A stretch of 60,539 nt of DNA from Rhodanobacteraceae bacterium (GCA_025350865.1 JANXWZ010000098.1:1-60539); one strand, 5' to 3'. Numbered from the stretch's first letter, positions 33,701 through 42,385 are shown. Translations and numbers: made by a program. The notes: a model not told the origin generated them from the letters alone.

Positions 33701-35214
33701 GCCCCGCCAAGACTCCCACCGCCCTCACCGGTCAGGCCCTCTTCCAGAGCTTCGAGTTCACCTCCCAGGGCATCACCCTCAAAGCCGCCGAGCCTCTCTC
33801 CATAGGCCTCCGCAACGGCCTCGCAACCCTCGACGCCGTCCACATCACCGGCACCGACACCGACATGCGCGCCAGCGGAACCGCCCAGATCTTCGGCGCG
33901 ATCAACCCCAAAACCCACCTGGCCGAAGTCGCCAGCGGCAAGCTCAACGTCAACGCCCTCGGCAGCGTCAGCATGGCCCTCGCCCACTCCTTCGATCCCG
34001 ACCTCAACACCAGCGGCAAGGTCGTCTTCGCCGTCGGCGTCGGAGGCGTACTTTCCAACCCCGCGCTGACCGGCAAGGTCGATCTCCAGAATGTCAACAT
34101 GGCCATTGACGGTATCCCCAACGGCCTCAGCAACATGAACGGAACCCTCGTCTTCAACGAGGACCGCCTCAACGTCCAGTCGCTGGTCGCCACCACCGGC
34201 GGAGGCCAGCTCAAGATCGGCGGGTTCCTCACCTATCGCAGCGGCCTCTACGCAGACCTCACCGCCACCGGAGACGTCGTCCGCGTTCGCCTCTACGGGC
34301 TCAGCGCAACCGCCAACGCCAACTTTCGCCTCCAGGGCGGCCCCCAAACCTCGCTCCTCAGCGGCAACGTTCTCCTCACCCGCTTCGGCGTCGGGGCCGA
34401 CGTCGACTTCGCCGCCTTTGCCTCAGCCGGAGGCGTCAGCGCGCCGCCCGACCCCGATTCCGCTTCCAACAAAATTCAGCTCGACGTCCACGTCACCAGC
34501 TCCCCTCAGCTCGACTTCCAGAACAGCTACGCCAAGCTCGCCGGCACCGTTGACCTCACCCTCCGCGGTACCATCGCCGAGCCGACAGTTCTGGGACGGA
34601 TTCAGATCACCGACGGCTCCGCCACCTTCGCCGGCACCAAGTACCAGCTCCAGCGCGGCGACGTCTATTTCACCAACCCCGTCCGCATCGACCCCACCAT
34701 CGACCTCGACGCCACCGCCCGCGTCGAAAACTACGACGTCACCGTCGGCCTGCACGGCACTGCCACCAACCTCCGCCCCACCTACCGCTCCGAGCCCCCG
34801 CTTAGCGAACCGGACATCTTCGCCCTCCTCGCCCTCGGTCGGACCCAGGAAGAATCCCGCATCTATCAGGAGCAGCAATCCGCCGCCGGGACTGACCCCA
34901 CCACCAACGCCCTGCTCTCCGGAGCCCTCAACGCCACCGTATCCAACCGCGTTTCAAAGCTCTTCGGCGGAGCCGGAACCGTAAAAATCGACCCCTCCTA
35001 CGTCGGCACGCTGGGTAACTCCTCCGCCCGCATTACGGTGCAGCAGCAGTTATCCCGCCAATTATCCGTCACTTACGCCACCAACGTAAACTCGTCCGCG
35101 CAACAACTCATCCAGCTTCAATACGACTTATCGCCAACCATGTCGATAGTAGCGGCCCGCGACGAAACCGGAGTATTTTCCGTAGTCTATAAAATCCGCC
35201 GAGCCTACCGCTAG
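30736..35214 (+). CDS. tamB: TamB/translocation and assembly module inner-membrane protein
   Basis: 1492 residues. An N-terminal cytoplasmic tail of about 26 residues precedes one membrane helix (ILRVIGWTLAASAALTVVVLIALAIYSTT), followed by AsmA-like start (DFQRRVTTQLATVLEDATGGKVEVRHVGLDVW) and a very long beta-rich repeat region. The C-terminal DUF490 region shows LTLRGTIAEPTVLGRIQITDGSATFAGTKYQLQRGDVYFTNP, then EPDIFALLALGRTQEES and a final YDLSPTMSIVAARDETGVFSVVYKIRRAYR. TamB spans the periplasm and with TamA moves lipids or autotransporters to the outer membrane. Upstream SurA-like gene overlaps by 4 bp. Codon use is Ala/Thr/Pro-rich as in neighbours. Confidence 0.92.
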   Translation: MSEQTEQSKHEPVHAAQPPPGTGRYILRVIGWTLAASAALTVVVLIALAIYSTTADFQRRVTTQLATVLEDATGGKVEVRHVGLDVWHLAAEVDGLVIHGLEAPTDAPYLSADKIFLRIQILNLMGHATGSSPASHVSLSYLRIESPRIHLIVDKDGKTNQPTPKKKAETNESVQDTLLDLKAKQIELVRGIALINDRAVPLNLAAQDLNTQIHYVGSSDRYAINLDLNDLRTQLAKQPEAKSSLHLAAELGRDAAELKAFDFHSGERSELKASGSIKQFKNPEWQAQLVGSLEMQQLAILANLDGFNLGSIELNVAGHNCYVAPAAAQKQPKLWERLRSKREAQTSAPKTLPPDPQCQKGYLFVGDFKLHNASYKNEYVRFRDINGGAQLKVTPTQLLFTALSAYLPGGGSILGELKIDDWLGEVPITPGNTTTSATVKGATEIGGKTNAAITGKAIPAPPKLVAKPSVTVSASRAYLTVKVGAIPLRTILDDSAPTSFGDLGFDTSITGPVKVEWGGPVTEVSRTVIVDADLELAPTGARRKTAISDIPVTGQLVAHYEGEHETVQIQRLLFNTPKSTLNVAGLLGVNEGDPLTVLTVDLQVRDLAEYDQLFRTINLTGNNRLGAAAVPLNLHGTVNFHGTTRGPIAKLDWKGHLQADNLEIRLGDILSAPPPALTTSVSPPASTDVHIDQLLADAEYSPTGIAVATSTLTQGTAVLHIAGNFKPRQVIAKRQPDYVWDAGTELDATVQLANSKLTDLLTIAGQQNAVPVTGNIAIDAHVTGTFANLNGSGKIGLSNGVAYGEPYESVNVTGTAQGQDIEASAIAIRLHGMAINGTAGYNLTSKHLHAHVQGDNLRLSKFALFQQQAINADGTLNLVADANGTVEQPGLKTSIKLTNLVAQGKPIGQATAEAHSEASRVFYTIQSNLIGTQIDATGQTDITGNYETQAKLTLANLDIAQPLALFGVGNRNGKPIATSNISGTVNISGPAKTPTALTGQALFQSFEFTSQGITLKAAEPLSIGLRNGLATLDAVHITGTDTDMRASGTAQIFGAINPKTHLAEVASGKLNVNALGSVSMALAHSFDPDLNTSGKVVFAVGVGGVLSNPALTGKVDLQNVNMAIDGIPNGLSNMNGTLVFNEDRLNVQSLVATTGGGQLKIGGFLTYRSGLYADLTATGDVVRVRLYGLSATANANFRLQGGPQTSLLSGNVLLTRFGVGADVDFAAFASAGGVSAPPDPDSASNKIQLDVHVTSSPQLDFQNSYAKLAGTVDLTLRGTIAEPTVLGRIQITDGSATFAGTKYQLQRGDVYFTNPVRIDPTIDLDATARVENYDVTVGLHGTATNLRPTYRSEPPLSEPDIFALLALGRTQEESRIYQEQQSAAGTDPTTNALLSGALNATVSNRVSKLFGGAGTVKIDPSYVGTLGNSSARITVQQQLSRQLSVTYATNVNSSAQQLIQLQYDLSPTMSIVAARDETGVFSVVYKIRRAYR

Positions 35215-35231
35215 GCTATACAGTCCAACCA

Positions 35232-35304
35232 ACCACCGCCGTCATTCCGGCGAAGCCAGAATCTCCGTATTTGTCTTTCAGGCAGCAGCACACCTTCGCA
35301 AGAT
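35232..35304 (+). repeat. Family A palindromic repeat, copy A4 (extended)
   Basis: TTCCGGC, loop GAA, GCCAGAA (35243-35259), then TCTCCGTATTTGTCTTTCAG and tail GGCAGCAGCACACCTTCGCA. It follows the tamB stop by about 17 bp. Confidence 0.8.
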
Positions 35305-35310
35305 TTTATT

Positions 35311-35338
35311 TGTCATCCCGCAGTGATCTGCTTCTGCA
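35311..35338 (+). repeat. Family C repeat, copy C2
   Basis: TGTCATCCCGCAGTGATCTG followed by CTTCTG. Directly after A4, as C1 follows A3. Confidence 0.7.
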
Positions 35339-35339
35339 C

Positions 35340-35368
35340 TTGCACTTGCCCACCCAAACCCCTATAGT
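35340..35368 (+). promoter_or_regulatory. Candidate sigma-70-like promoter of the BON gene
   Basis: TTGCAC at 35340-35345 and TATAGT at 35363-35368, 17 bp apart, with the gene starting at 35428. Both boxes are close to the housekeeping consensus. The -35 box abuts repeat C2. Predicted only. Confidence 0.4.
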
Positions 35369-35427
35369 CCAAAGGTCTTCCGCGTGCATCCAATATCAGT
35401 GGCCAGATAGGCCCGGAGGAATCGGAC

Positions 35428-36207
35428 ATGAATCTTAGTTCGAACGTAGTTACATTAGCCTTATTTGCAGGCGCACTCGCTATCTCCCCAGCGACCCATG
35501 CGCTCGCGCAATCCAACCCCGACACACAGACCCAGGCCGACGTGACCAAAGCGCTTGAAAAGAAGCAGTTCTCTGACGTTCACGCCCAAGTCAACAACGG
35601 TGTGGTCAAGCTCACCGGATCAGTCTCGAACTACGCCGACAAGGAGGACGCTGATCGCCGCGCCCACCATCGCAAAGGGGTCACTGCGGTAGACAACGAG
35701 TTGCAGGTAGCCAGCGGCTCCGAAGTCGATGACGCAACACTCCAGTCGAAGCTCGTCGAGAAGCTGGAGTACGACCGCGTAGGCTACGGCACAACCGCCT
35801 TCAACGCCATCGCGGTCTCAGTCCAGAACGGCGTAGTCACGCTTTCCGGCAACGCCTACGGCCCAACCGACAAGGACTCCGCCCTGTCGCTCGTTTCCCA
35901 CTACCGCGGGGTCAAAGACGTCATCGACGAGATCAACGTCGATCCATTGTCGCCCAACGATGACCGCATTCGGATAGAAGCATACCGCGCCATCTACGGC
36001 TATCCGTCGCTCAACAAGTACGCGATCGATCCCGGCAAGCCCATTCGGATCGTGGTTGCAAACGGCAACATTACGCTAGCTGGCGTGGTGGACACGCAGG
36101 CCGACAAGGACACCGCAAACATCCGTGCCAACGGTGTCTCCGGAGCATTCAAAGTAACGAATCTCCTTCAGGTAGCCAACGCGAACGCCAGAGAAGCGAA
36201 GCGGTAA
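35428..36207 (+). CDS. Periplasmic BON-domain protein
   Basis: 259 residues. A signal peptide (MNLSSNVVTLALFAGALAISPATHALA) precedes three BON-like modules: DVTKALEKKQFSDVHAQVNNGVVKLTGSVSNYADKEDADRRAHHRKGVTAVDNEL, LQSKLVEKLEYDRVGYGTTAFNAIAVSVQNGVVTLSGNAYGPTDKD, and IRIVVANGNITLAGVVDTQADKDTANIRANGVSGAFKVTN. BON modules bind phospholipid or hold the envelope together under osmotic stress (OsmY-like). A promoter candidate lies upstream and a strong terminator downstream; a separate transcription unit. Confidence 0.9.
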   Translation: MNLSSNVVTLALFAGALAISPATHALAQSNPDTQTQADVTKALEKKQFSDVHAQVNNGVVKLTGSVSNYADKEDADRRAHHRKGVTAVDNELQVASGSEVDDATLQSKLVEKLEYDRVGYGTTAFNAIAVSVQNGVVTLSGNAYGPTDKDSALSLVSHYRGVKDVIDEINVDPLSPNDDRIRIEAYRAIYGYPSLNKYAIDPGKPIRIVVANGNITLAGVVDTQADKDTANIRANGVSGAFKVTNLLQVANANAREAKR

Positions 36208-36230
36208 TCGCAACTGTCTACCTACACGCT

Positions 36231-36261
36231 AAAAGGCCCACCCGTTTCGGGTGGGCCTTTT
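36231..36261 (+). terminator. Strong bidirectional rho-independent terminator
   Basis: AAAAGGCCCACCCG, loop TTT, CGGGTGGGCCTTTT: a perfect 14 bp stem with A tract on one side and T tract (TTTTAGTTTG) on the other. It stands between the convergent BON and CsbD-like genes and would serve both strands. Confidence 0.85.
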
Positions 36262-36278
36262 AGTTTGAAACATCACAA

Positions 36279-36587
36279 TTACCGATCATGTTTCAGGTGA
36301 TCTACCGTGCGCGAAATGCTGTCCTTGGCATGATCCACTGCATCCGTGATACTTGTGCGGATATTGTGGCCCGTTTTCTCTTCAGTGGCTGTCGCTTCAG
36401 CCTCATGCTGGTTGCCGATATCCGAAGCGGCATCCTTCACGTTGCCCCAGGCCTCTTTCGCATGGCCCTTCACCTCGTCGACGGCACCTTCGTTCGCGAG
36501 ACTCTGGTCATTGAACGTTTCACCGATCGCCTGCTTTACCTTGCCCTTTGCTACATCGAAACTACCTTCAACATGTGTAGAATTCAT
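36279..36587 (-). CDS. CsbD-family stress protein
   Basis: 102 residues from ATG 36585-36587 (a longer open frame to 36896 is not family-like). The CsbD pattern is clear: VEGSFDVAKGKVKQAIGETFNDQSLANEGAVDEVKGHAKEAWGNVKDAASD, a hydrophilic helical stress protein. The C-terminal 40 residues (EATATEEKTGHNIRTSITDAVDHAKDSISRTVDHLKHDR) add an extra amphipathic helix. AAGGAAC lies ahead of the ATG. Family members are induced by general stress; no mechanism is known. Confidence 0.87.
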   Translation of the reverse strand: MNSTHVEGSFDVAKGKVKQAIGETFNDQSLANEGAVDEVKGHAKEAWGNVKDAASDIGNQHEAEATATEEKTGHNIRTSITDAVDHAKDSISRTVDHLKHDR

Positions 36588-36655
36588 AGATTGTTCCTTT
36601 CTGATTTGGTTAGCGTACTCACAGCTCGTGCAACTAGGAATTTGTAGCAGCCGAT

Positions 36656-36805
36656 TTACAGCGCTCGACGGCCGGAAAGTAAGTTGAAGATGAGTACGAT
36701 GACTGCGAGCACGAGCAGAATGTGGATCCAGCTGCCAAACATATTGCCGCTCACCATACCAAGCAGCCAGAGGATGAAGAGTACAACTGTAATAGTCCAA
36801 AGCAT
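36656..36805 (-). CDS. Lmo0937-like small membrane protein
   Basis: 49 residues from ATG 36803-36805: MLWTITVVLFILWLLGMVSGNMFGSWIHILLVLAVIVLIFNLLSGRRAL. Two helices joined by a short loop and a basic end, matching the lmo0937-family small membrane proteins. The ATG was preferred over the earlier ATG at 36877 because the 24 extra residues are polar and unlike the family. Lies just upstream of the CsbD gene on the same strand; such genes are commonly found with stress proteins. Confidence 0.75.
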   Translation of the reverse strand: MLWTITVVLFILWLLGMVSGNMFGSWIHILLVLAVIVLIFNLLSGRRAL

Positions 36806-36963
36806 GGGAATCTCCTGGAAGGTGCCCGGCAAGCGCGTCTGCCTTAGGCGGGGGTCGGTGGCCGCAAAGGCCATCATCTGGTAAGTTGCCCTCCAATCGT
36901 CGGAGGTTGTCTCCCTCTTTTGCGACGCAAAGGTTTATTCTGAATCTTTCTGAGGCATGAAGC

Positions 36964-37821
36964 TTGAGCTATCCATCGACGCTGAAATCGGCATCTAAGG
37001 TCGCAATTCAAGGCGAGCCGGGTTCCAACTCGCACGTCGCCGCCATAGACGCAATGTCCCTGCAGCACCCTGGCCTAGGCATCGAGATCGTGCCCTGCAC
37101 GCTCGCCGCCGAGGCCTGCGAAGCCGTCCAATCGGGCGCCGTCGACTTCGCCGTCATCCCCATCGAAAACAGCCTCCACGGTTCCGTCGCCGAACACCTC
37201 GACCTCCTCCTCACTCACGATCTCGTCGTCACCGGCGAATTCCTCCTCCGCATCCGGCACAGCGTCATTGCCGCCCCCGGCGTCGCGCTCGCCGACATCC
37301 GGCAAATCCTCTCGCACCCCGTCGCCCTCTCCCAATGCCGCCGCTGGCTCCGCGCCCATCCCGGAATAACCGCCATTCCGTTCTACGACACCGCCGGAAG
37401 CGTGAAGCACGTGCTTAAAGAGAACCTCCGCGACTCAGCAGGCATCGCCCCCGCTCTGGCCGCCACCCAATATGACGCCCACATCCTCGTCGCCGGCATT
37501 GAGGACCATCCCAACAATTACACCCGCTTCCTTACTCTCGTCTCCGCCCCGGCCCCTGCTCCCTTCGCCGCCAACAAGCTCAGCATCGCCTTCTCGCTCG
37601 ACCACCGCCCCGGCACGCTCCTCAGCGCCCTCTCCGCCTTCGCGTCTGCCGGGCTCAATCTCACCAAAATCGAGTCCCGTCCCGTCCACGGCCGCCCCTG
37701 GGAGTACATCTTCTTCGTCGACCTACGCTTTGAAGACTCTGCCGCAGTGGAACGGGCCCTCGCGGACCTTCGCCCCCATACCCAAATGCTCCGGGAACTG
37801 GGCCGCTATCCCGCCGCCTGA
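36964..37821 (+). CDS. pheA: Prephenate dehydratase
   Basis: 285 residues from TTG 36964; GAGG lies 11 nt upstream, and an ATG at 36957 is out of frame. PDT domain: VAIQGEPGSNSHVAA, AVDFAVIPIENSLHGSVAEHLDLL, then the catalytic Thr-Arg-Phe in NNYTRFLTL. The C-terminal ACT domain has KLSIAFSLDHRPGTLLSALSAFASAGLNLTKIESRPVHGRPWEYIFFVD with the ESRP Phe-binding motif, so phenylalanine feedback inhibition is expected. Makes phenylpyruvate from prephenate; monofunctional (no chorismate mutase). Single gene upstream of lon. Confidence 0.93.
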   Translation: MSYPSTLKSASKVAIQGEPGSNSHVAAIDAMSLQHPGLGIEIVPCTLAAEACEAVQSGAVDFAVIPIENSLHGSVAEHLDLLLTHDLVVTGEFLLRIRHSVIAAPGVALADIRQILSHPVALSQCRRWLRAHPGITAIPFYDTAGSVKHVLKENLRDSAGIAPALAATQYDAHILVAGIEDHPNNYTRFLTLVSAPAPAPFAANKLSIAFSLDHRPGTLLSALSAFASAGLNLTKIESRPVHGRPWEYIFFVDLRFEDSAAVERALADLRPHTQMLRELGRYPAA

Positions 37822-37939
37822 ACATTTTCATCTCCCATCCGAAATTCTCAGGGCCGCTTGCCCCCAATCCACCGTCATAGAGTGATGGCGTCCTGCGACG
37901 TGGTCGATAGGGACCGAGTTGGGGTTTTTGCGACCAATC

Positions 37940-37968
37940 TTGACGTGACACATCGAATAGTAGATAAC
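37940..37968 (+). promoter_or_regulatory. Possible lon promoter
   Basis: TTGACG (37940-37945) and GATAAC (37963-37968), 17 bp apart; lon starts at 37990. The -10 box is weak. No CIRCE or sigma-32 site was seen. Confidence 0.25.
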
Positions 37969-37989
37969 TTGATAGAAGGACACTCAACT

Positions 37990-40413
37990 ATGACTAACGA
38001 CTTCGTAAGCGTCATCAAGCCCACAGGTACCATCGAAGCCTCAGGCGGCTCCGTACCCGTCCTCCCCGTACGCGATACCGTTCTCTTTCCGCACGCCGTC
38101 CTTCCGCTTACCGTAGGCCGCGAAAGCTCCATCCAGCTCATCCAATCGCTCGGCGAAGAGAAGACCATCCTCGTCGTCGCCCAGCGTGACGCCCGCCAGG
38201 ATGCGCCAGAAGGCGTCGATCTGCACGAAGTCGGAACGCGCGCCACCGTCCATAAAGTCGTAAAAATGCCTAACCAGAGCCTCTTTGTGTTCACGGAGGG
38301 CAACGAGCGCGTCCGGCTCGGCCAGTTCACCCAGGCCTCGCCCTTCCTCACCGCCGAGTACGAAGTTATCCCCGAGTCCGAGCCCGAGAAGACCCCGGAA
38401 CTCGAGGCGCTGCAGCGCAACGTGGTCAGCCAGTTCCAGACCATCGTCACTTCCTCGGCCACCCTCTCGGACGACCTGCAGACCATCGCCATCAACATCG
38501 ACGAACCCGGCCGCCTGGCAGACTTCATCGCCTCAAGCCTGCCCTTCCTCACCACTTCGGACAAGCAGGAATTGCTTGAACTTCCCGACGTTGTCGCCCG
38601 CCTGGAACGCATCAACAAGCATCTCGCCAAGGAGCTGGAAGTCCAGTCCCTGCGCAACAAGATCCAGTCCGAGGTCCAGGATTCCGTGCAATCCTCCCAG
38701 CGCGACTACTACCTCCGCGAGCAGTTGAAAGCCATCCAGAAGGAACTCGGCGACCTCGACGACACCCAGAAAGACATCGCCGACCTCAAAGAAAAAATCG
38801 AAACCGCCGGCATGCCCGACGAAGTCAAGAAAGATGCCCTCAAAGAACTCGGCCGCCTCAGCCGCATGAACCCCGCCGCCGCCGACTACTCGCTCACTCG
38901 CAACTACGTCGAGTGGCTGGCCGTCCTGCCGTGGTCGAAAACCAGCGCCGGCGAGGTCGACATCCTCAAGGCCCAGAAGTTCCTCGACGAAGACCACTAC
39001 GGCCTCCGCAAGGTAAAAGACCGCATCCTGGATTACTTGTCCGTGCGTCGTTTGAAGCCCGACATGAAGGGTCCAATCCTGTGCTTCGTCGGACCTCCCG
39101 GCGTCGGCAAAACCTCGCTCGGCCGTTCGATCGCCCGTGCCCTCGACCGTAAGTTCTCGCGCATCTCGCTCGGCGGCATGCACGATGAGGCTGAAATCCG
39201 CGGACATCGCCGTACCTACATTGGCGCGCTCCCCGGCCAGATCATCCAGCACCTCAAGAGAGTCGAGGTGAAGGACCCCGTCTTCATGCTCGACGAAATC
39301 GACAAGCTAGGCCGCGACTTCCGTGGCGACCCAGCCAGCGCGCTGCTCGAGACGCTCGACCCGGAGCAGAACAACACCTTCCGCGATAACTATCTCGACC
39401 AGCCGTTCGATCTCTCCAAGGTCCTCTTCATCTGCACCGCCAACCAGCTCGACACCATCCCCGGCCCGCTTCTCGACCGCATGGAAATCATCGAACTCAC
39501 CGGCTACACCGAAGAGGAAAAGGTCGCCATCGCCGAGAAGTACCTCATCCCGCGCCAGATCAAGGAAAACGGTCTCGAAGACACCATGATCGAGTTCCCC
39601 ACGGAATCCGTCGCCATGGTCGCTCGCCACTACACCCGCGAGGCTGGCGTCCGCAAACTCGAGCAGCAGATCGGCACCATCTGCCGCAAGCTGGCACGCA
39701 AGATCGCCGAAGGCCGCACCGAGAAGCTCACCATCACGCCGGAGATTATCAACGAGTTCCTGGGCGGCATCAAGGTTCGGGTCGACACCGAAATCGCCGA
39801 GCGCACCAAGCGCGCCGGCGTGGTCGTCGGCCTCGCCTGGACCCCCGCCGGCGGCGACATCCTCTTCATCGAGGCCAACAAGATGAAGGGCAAGGGCGGC
39901 TTCAACATCACCGGCCAGATCGGCGACGTGATGAAGGAGTCCATGCAGGCCGCGCTCACCTGGGTCCGCTCCAACGCCATCTCGCTCGGCCTCGACGAGG
40001 ACTTCACCAAGGATCAGGACATCCACATCCACGTCCCCGCCGGAGCCATCCCCAAGGACGGCCCATCGGCCGGCGTCACCATGACGACCGCCCTGGTCTC
40101 GCTCCTCACCGATCGCCGCGTCCGTCCGCTGCTCGCCATGACTGGCGAAATCACGCTCTCCGGCGATGTCCTGCCCGTCGGTGGCATCAAGGAGAAGTTC
40201 CTCGCCGCCAAGCGCGCCGGCGTTCGCGACGTCATCATGCCCGCCGACTGCAAGCAGCAGGTAGACGAAGACCTCACCCCCGACCAGACCGAAGGCGTCA
40301 CTATCCACTACGCCCGCCGCATCGAAGACGTCCTCGCCGTAGCCTTCCCCAGGGATGTCGACGAAGCCATCCACGACGAAGTCCTCCGCGAGGAAGTCCT
40401 CCACGCCGCCTAA
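37990..40413 (+). CDS. lon: ATP-dependent Lon protease
   Basis: 807 residues from ATG 37990 (GAAGGA 10 nt upstream; the frame is open from 37858). Domains: LonN ([23 protein letters not shown]), helical linker, AAA+ module with Walker [19 protein letters not shown] near residue 367 and Walker [12 protein letters not shown], and the serine/lysine protease domain with Ser693 ([11 protein letters not shown]) and Lys736 ([14 protein letters not shown]). Ser-Lys spacing of 43 equals that of E. coli Lon. Degrades damaged and regulatory proteins in the cytoplasm. Complete. Confidence 0.97.
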   Translation: MTNDFVSVIKPTGTIEASGGSVPVLPVRDTVLFPHAVLPLTVGRESSIQLIQSLGEEKTILVVAQRDARQDAPEGVDLHEVGTRATVHKVVKMPNQSLFVFTEGNERVRLGQFTQASPFLTAEYEVIPESEPEKTPELEALQRNVVSQFQTIVTSSATLSDDLQTIAINIDEPGRLADFIASSLPFLTTSDKQELLELPDVVARLERINKHLAKELEVQSLRNKIQSEVQDSVQSSQRDYYLREQLKAIQKELGDLDDTQKDIADLKEKIETAGMPDEVKKDALKELGRLSRMNPAAADYSLTRNYVEWLAVLPWSKTSAGEVDILKAQKFLDEDHYGLRKVKDRILDYLSVRRLKPDMKGPILCFVGPPGVGKTSLGRSIARALDRKFSRISLGGMHDEAEIRGHRRTYIGALPGQIIQHLKRVEVKDPVFMLDEIDKLGRDFRGDPASALLETLDPEQNNTFRDNYLDQPFDLSKVLFICTANQLDTIPGPLLDRMEIIELTGYTEEEKVAIAEKYLIPRQIKENGLEDTMIEFPTESVAMVARHYTREAGVRKLEQQIGTICRKLARKIAEGRTEKLTITPEIINEFLGGIKVRVDTEIAERTKRAGVVVGLAWTPAGGDILFIEANKMKGKGGFNITGQIGDVMKESMQAALTWVRSNAISLGLDEDFTKDQDIHIHVPAGAIPKDGPSAGVTMTTALVSLLTDRRVRPLLAMTGEITLSGDVLPVGGIKEKFLAAKRAGVRDVIMPADCKQQVDEDLTPDQTEGVTIHYARRIEDVLAVAFPRDVDEAIHDEVLREEVLHAA

Positions 40414-40416
40414 CAA

Positions 40417-40466
40417 CCGTCCGGGTGCCCCATCTCAAACAGTTTCATCGTTTGAGGTGGGGTAAA
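40417..40466 (+). repeat. Family D variable-stem hairpin, copy D1
   Basis: CCGGGTGCCCC flank, arms CCCCATCTCAAAC (40428-40440) and GTTTGAGGTGGGG (40450-40462), loop AGTTTCATC. 13 bp stem with one T.G pair. It is 3 bp after lon's stop and could end that transcript. Confidence 0.75.
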
Positions 40467-40521
40467 CATACCGCACGATAATCTGCTCGGCGACCGCAAA
40501 GAGGGTTGATACCATAACCAA

Positions 40522-40779
40522 GTGACCATCCACGTTCTCTATTTCGGCCTCCTCAAAGACTTCTTCGACGCCGACCGCGACACCGTCGAGCTTTCCGAAC
40601 CCGCAACCGTCGCCGACCTCCTCGCGCTCCTCCACGACCGCGGCACCGACGATCTCCCCATCTGGAAACACATCGCCGTAGCCGTCAACCGCGAGTATGC
40701 CCAGCTCCACTCGCCGCTCCACGACGGCGACGAAGTCGCTCTCCTGCCCCCTGTAAGCGGAGGCGCCGATGCGCATTGA
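40522..40779 (+). CDS. moaD: Molybdopterin synthase small subunit MoaD, with a 4-residue tail after the Gly-Gly
   Basis: 85 residues from GTG 40522. The ubiquitin-like fold is clear: MTIHVLYFGLLKDFFDADRDTVELSEPATVADLLALLHDRG, HIAVAVNREYAQLHSPLHDGDEVALLPPVSGG. The family normally ends at Gly-Gly, which must be the free C-terminus for thiocarboxylation; here ADAH follows before TGA. The overlap with moaE (ATG 40769, 11 bp inside moaD) explains why those codons exist. Whether the tail is clipped is unknown. Confidence 0.87.
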   Translation: MTIHVLYFGLLKDFFDADRDTVELSEPATVADLLALLHDRGTDDLPIWKHIAVAVNREYAQLHSPLHDGDEVALLPPVSGGADAH

Positions 40780-41206
40780 GATCCTCGACGAAATCCTGCC
40801 CGTAGCTGAAGTGATCGAACAGATCAAGGCTGGCTCCGACGGCGCCGTCTGCACCTTCGAGGGCATCGTCCGCAACCAAACCCGCGACCGCCAGACCCTC
40901 CATCTCGACTACGAATCCTACCGCGACATGGCCCTCAGCCAGATGCAAACCCTCGCCACCGAAGCCCTCGTCAAATTCAAAATCCGCGACGTAGCCATCC
41001 TCCACCGCCTCGGTCGCCTCCACGTGGGCGAGACCAGCGTCCTCATCGTCGTAGTCTCCGCCCACCGCGGCCCTGCCTTCGACGCCTGCCGCTGGCTGAT
41101 CGACACCCTCAAAAAGCAAGTCCCCATATGGAAGAAAGAGACCTTCGTCGATGGAGCCGTTTGGGCCGACGGCGAACCCTTCCCCGAAGCCATCGCCTTA
41201 ACCTGA
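40769..41206 (+). CDS. moaE: Molybdopterin synthase catalytic subunit MoaE
   Basis: 145 residues. GSDGAVCTFEGIVRNQTRDRQTLHLDYESYRDMALSQM, DVAILHRLGRLHVGETSVLIVVVSAHRGPAFDACRWLIDTLKKQVPIWKKETFVDG. The catalytic lysines of the KKQVPIWKKE segment and the R..H..G loop are present. Converts precursor Z (cPMP) to molybdopterin with sulfur from MoaD. Overlaps moaD in another frame, so the two are translated together in the expected ratio. Confidence 0.95.
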   Translation: MRIEILDEILPVAEVIEQIKAGSDGAVCTFEGIVRNQTRDRQTLHLDYESYRDMALSQMQTLATEALVKFKIRDVAILHRLGRLHVGETSVLIVVVSAHRGPAFDACRWLIDTLKKQVPIWKKETFVDGAVWADGEPFPEAIALT

Positions 41207-41254
41207 TAGCTGTCAGCTCGAAAGCTGTCAGCTCATAATTCTTGCCTTTAGCTG
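41206..41254 (+). repeat. Family E repeat, copy E1
   Basis: Two direct copies of AGCTGTCAGCTC separated by GAA, and a third AGCTGTCT at 41250. Follows moaE's stop immediately. Confidence 0.55.
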
Positions 41255-41297
41255 TCTCCAGCCCTGCACCCGCCGCTCGAATTCTCCGTCTACTCTC

Positions 41298-42293
41298 ATG
41301 GCAGGTTACAAACCCATCACAGCTCCCATTCCATTCCGGATCTGCACGATTCTCCTCCTCGCATCAGCGACCCTCAGTCTGGCGCAGGCCCCCATTGAGC
41401 GTCGCCCACCAGCCGACCAGCCCACCCCCACCCTCAAGCTCGAATCCCGCCTCGTCACCCTCGCCGTCAACGCCGTAGACGACAAAGGTTCGCCCGTAGG
41501 CGGGCTGGACCGCCCCGACTTCCGCCTCTTCGAAGACGGCCGCGAGCAAAAATTCGCTTTCTTCGAGAGGGAATCCGCCACCCCCCTCTCCATCGTCCTC
41601 TCCATCGACGGCAGCGAATCCACCCTCCGCAACGAGCGCCTCGAAAAAGAGGCCGCCAAAAAATTCGTCGCCTCCATCCTCCGCACCGGCCCCAACGATT
41701 CCGACGAACTTGACCTCATGGAGTTCGCCGACACCGTCCGCGAGATCGTCGCCTTCACCCCCAATAAGCAGCGCATCGCCGACGGCCTCAACGACCTCCG
41801 CCACGGCGACGCCACCGCCCTCTACGACGCCATCTACTTAGGCAGTCAGAGGCTGGGCGAGACAAGCCAGGCCAACGGCCGCCGCCGCGTCCTGCTCCTT
41901 GTCACCGACGGCGGCGACACCGCTCACGGCGTCAGCTACGACAAGGCGCTCGAACAGGCTCAACGCAACGGCGTCATCATCTACTCACTCATCGTCATCC
42001 CCATCTGGGCCGACGCCGGCCGCAACACCGGCGGCGAGCACGCGCTGATGCAGCTCTCTGAAGACACCGGCGGCAAGTACTACTACATCGAAGACCCCAA
42101 AGAGCTAGCACCTGCCTTCCGCAAGGTCTCCGACGACCTCCGCACCCAATACATCCTCGGCTACTACGCCCCGGAGAAGACCCCAAAATCCCGTTCCGAC
42201 GGCTTCCGCACTCTCAAGGTCGAAGTCACCGACCCCACCGCCGCCGCCCGCATCGCCCTCCGTTACCGCACCGGCTACTACGCCGCCCGATAG
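41298..42293 (+). CDS. Secreted VWA-domain protein (acidobacterial VWFA-related type)
   Basis: 331 residues with a signal peptide (ILLLASATLSLAQ). The N-terminal LESRLVTLAVNAVDDKGSPVGGLDRPDFRLFEDGREQKFAFFERESATPLSIVLSIDGSES is the start of the acidobacterial VWFA-related family (TIGR03436). MIDAS Asp-x-Ser-x-Ser is DGSES; the Thr/Asp sites are DATALYDAIYLG and VTDGGDTA. The end QYILGYYAPEKTP...YRTGYYAAR is typical. Likely a periplasmic or surface metal-dependent adhesion protein; function unproven. Followed by the TonB receptor gene, 366 bp later. Confidence 0.88.
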   Translation: MAGYKPITAPIPFRICTILLLASATLSLAQAPIERRPPADQPTPTLKLESRLVTLAVNAVDDKGSPVGGLDRPDFRLFEDGREQKFAFFERESATPLSIVLSIDGSESTLRNERLEKEAAKKFVASILRTGPNDSDELDLMEFADTVREIVAFTPNKQRIADGLNDLRHGDATALYDAIYLGSQRLGETSQANGRRRVLLLVTDGGDTAHGVSYDKALEQAQRNGVIIYSLIVIPIWADAGRNTGGEHALMQLSEDTGGKYYYIEDPKELAPAFRKVSDDLRTQYILGYYAPEKTPKSRSDGFRTLKVEVTDPTAAARIALRYRTGYYAAR

Positions 42294-42322
42294 AGCTTCC
42301 ACTTCGTCCCTATTCTTTTATT

Positions 42323-42352
42323 GTTTGTCATCCCGCAGGGATCTGCTTTTTA
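42323..42352 (+). repeat. Family C repeat, copy C3
   Basis: TTTGTCATCCCGCAGGGATC then TGCTTTT. Here C precedes A5, the reverse order of the other two composites, with both still in the same direction. Confidence 0.7.
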
Positions 42353-42385
42353 TCTTTCAAGCCCACCCCGCCGCCAACCCCACCC

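Noticed and set aside
31438-34347. A 969-codon open frame antisense to tamB
   Set aside because: It mirrors a GC-rich coding strand of a clear TamB protein and consists of Glu/Gly/Asp/Val-rich low-complexity sequence with no motif.
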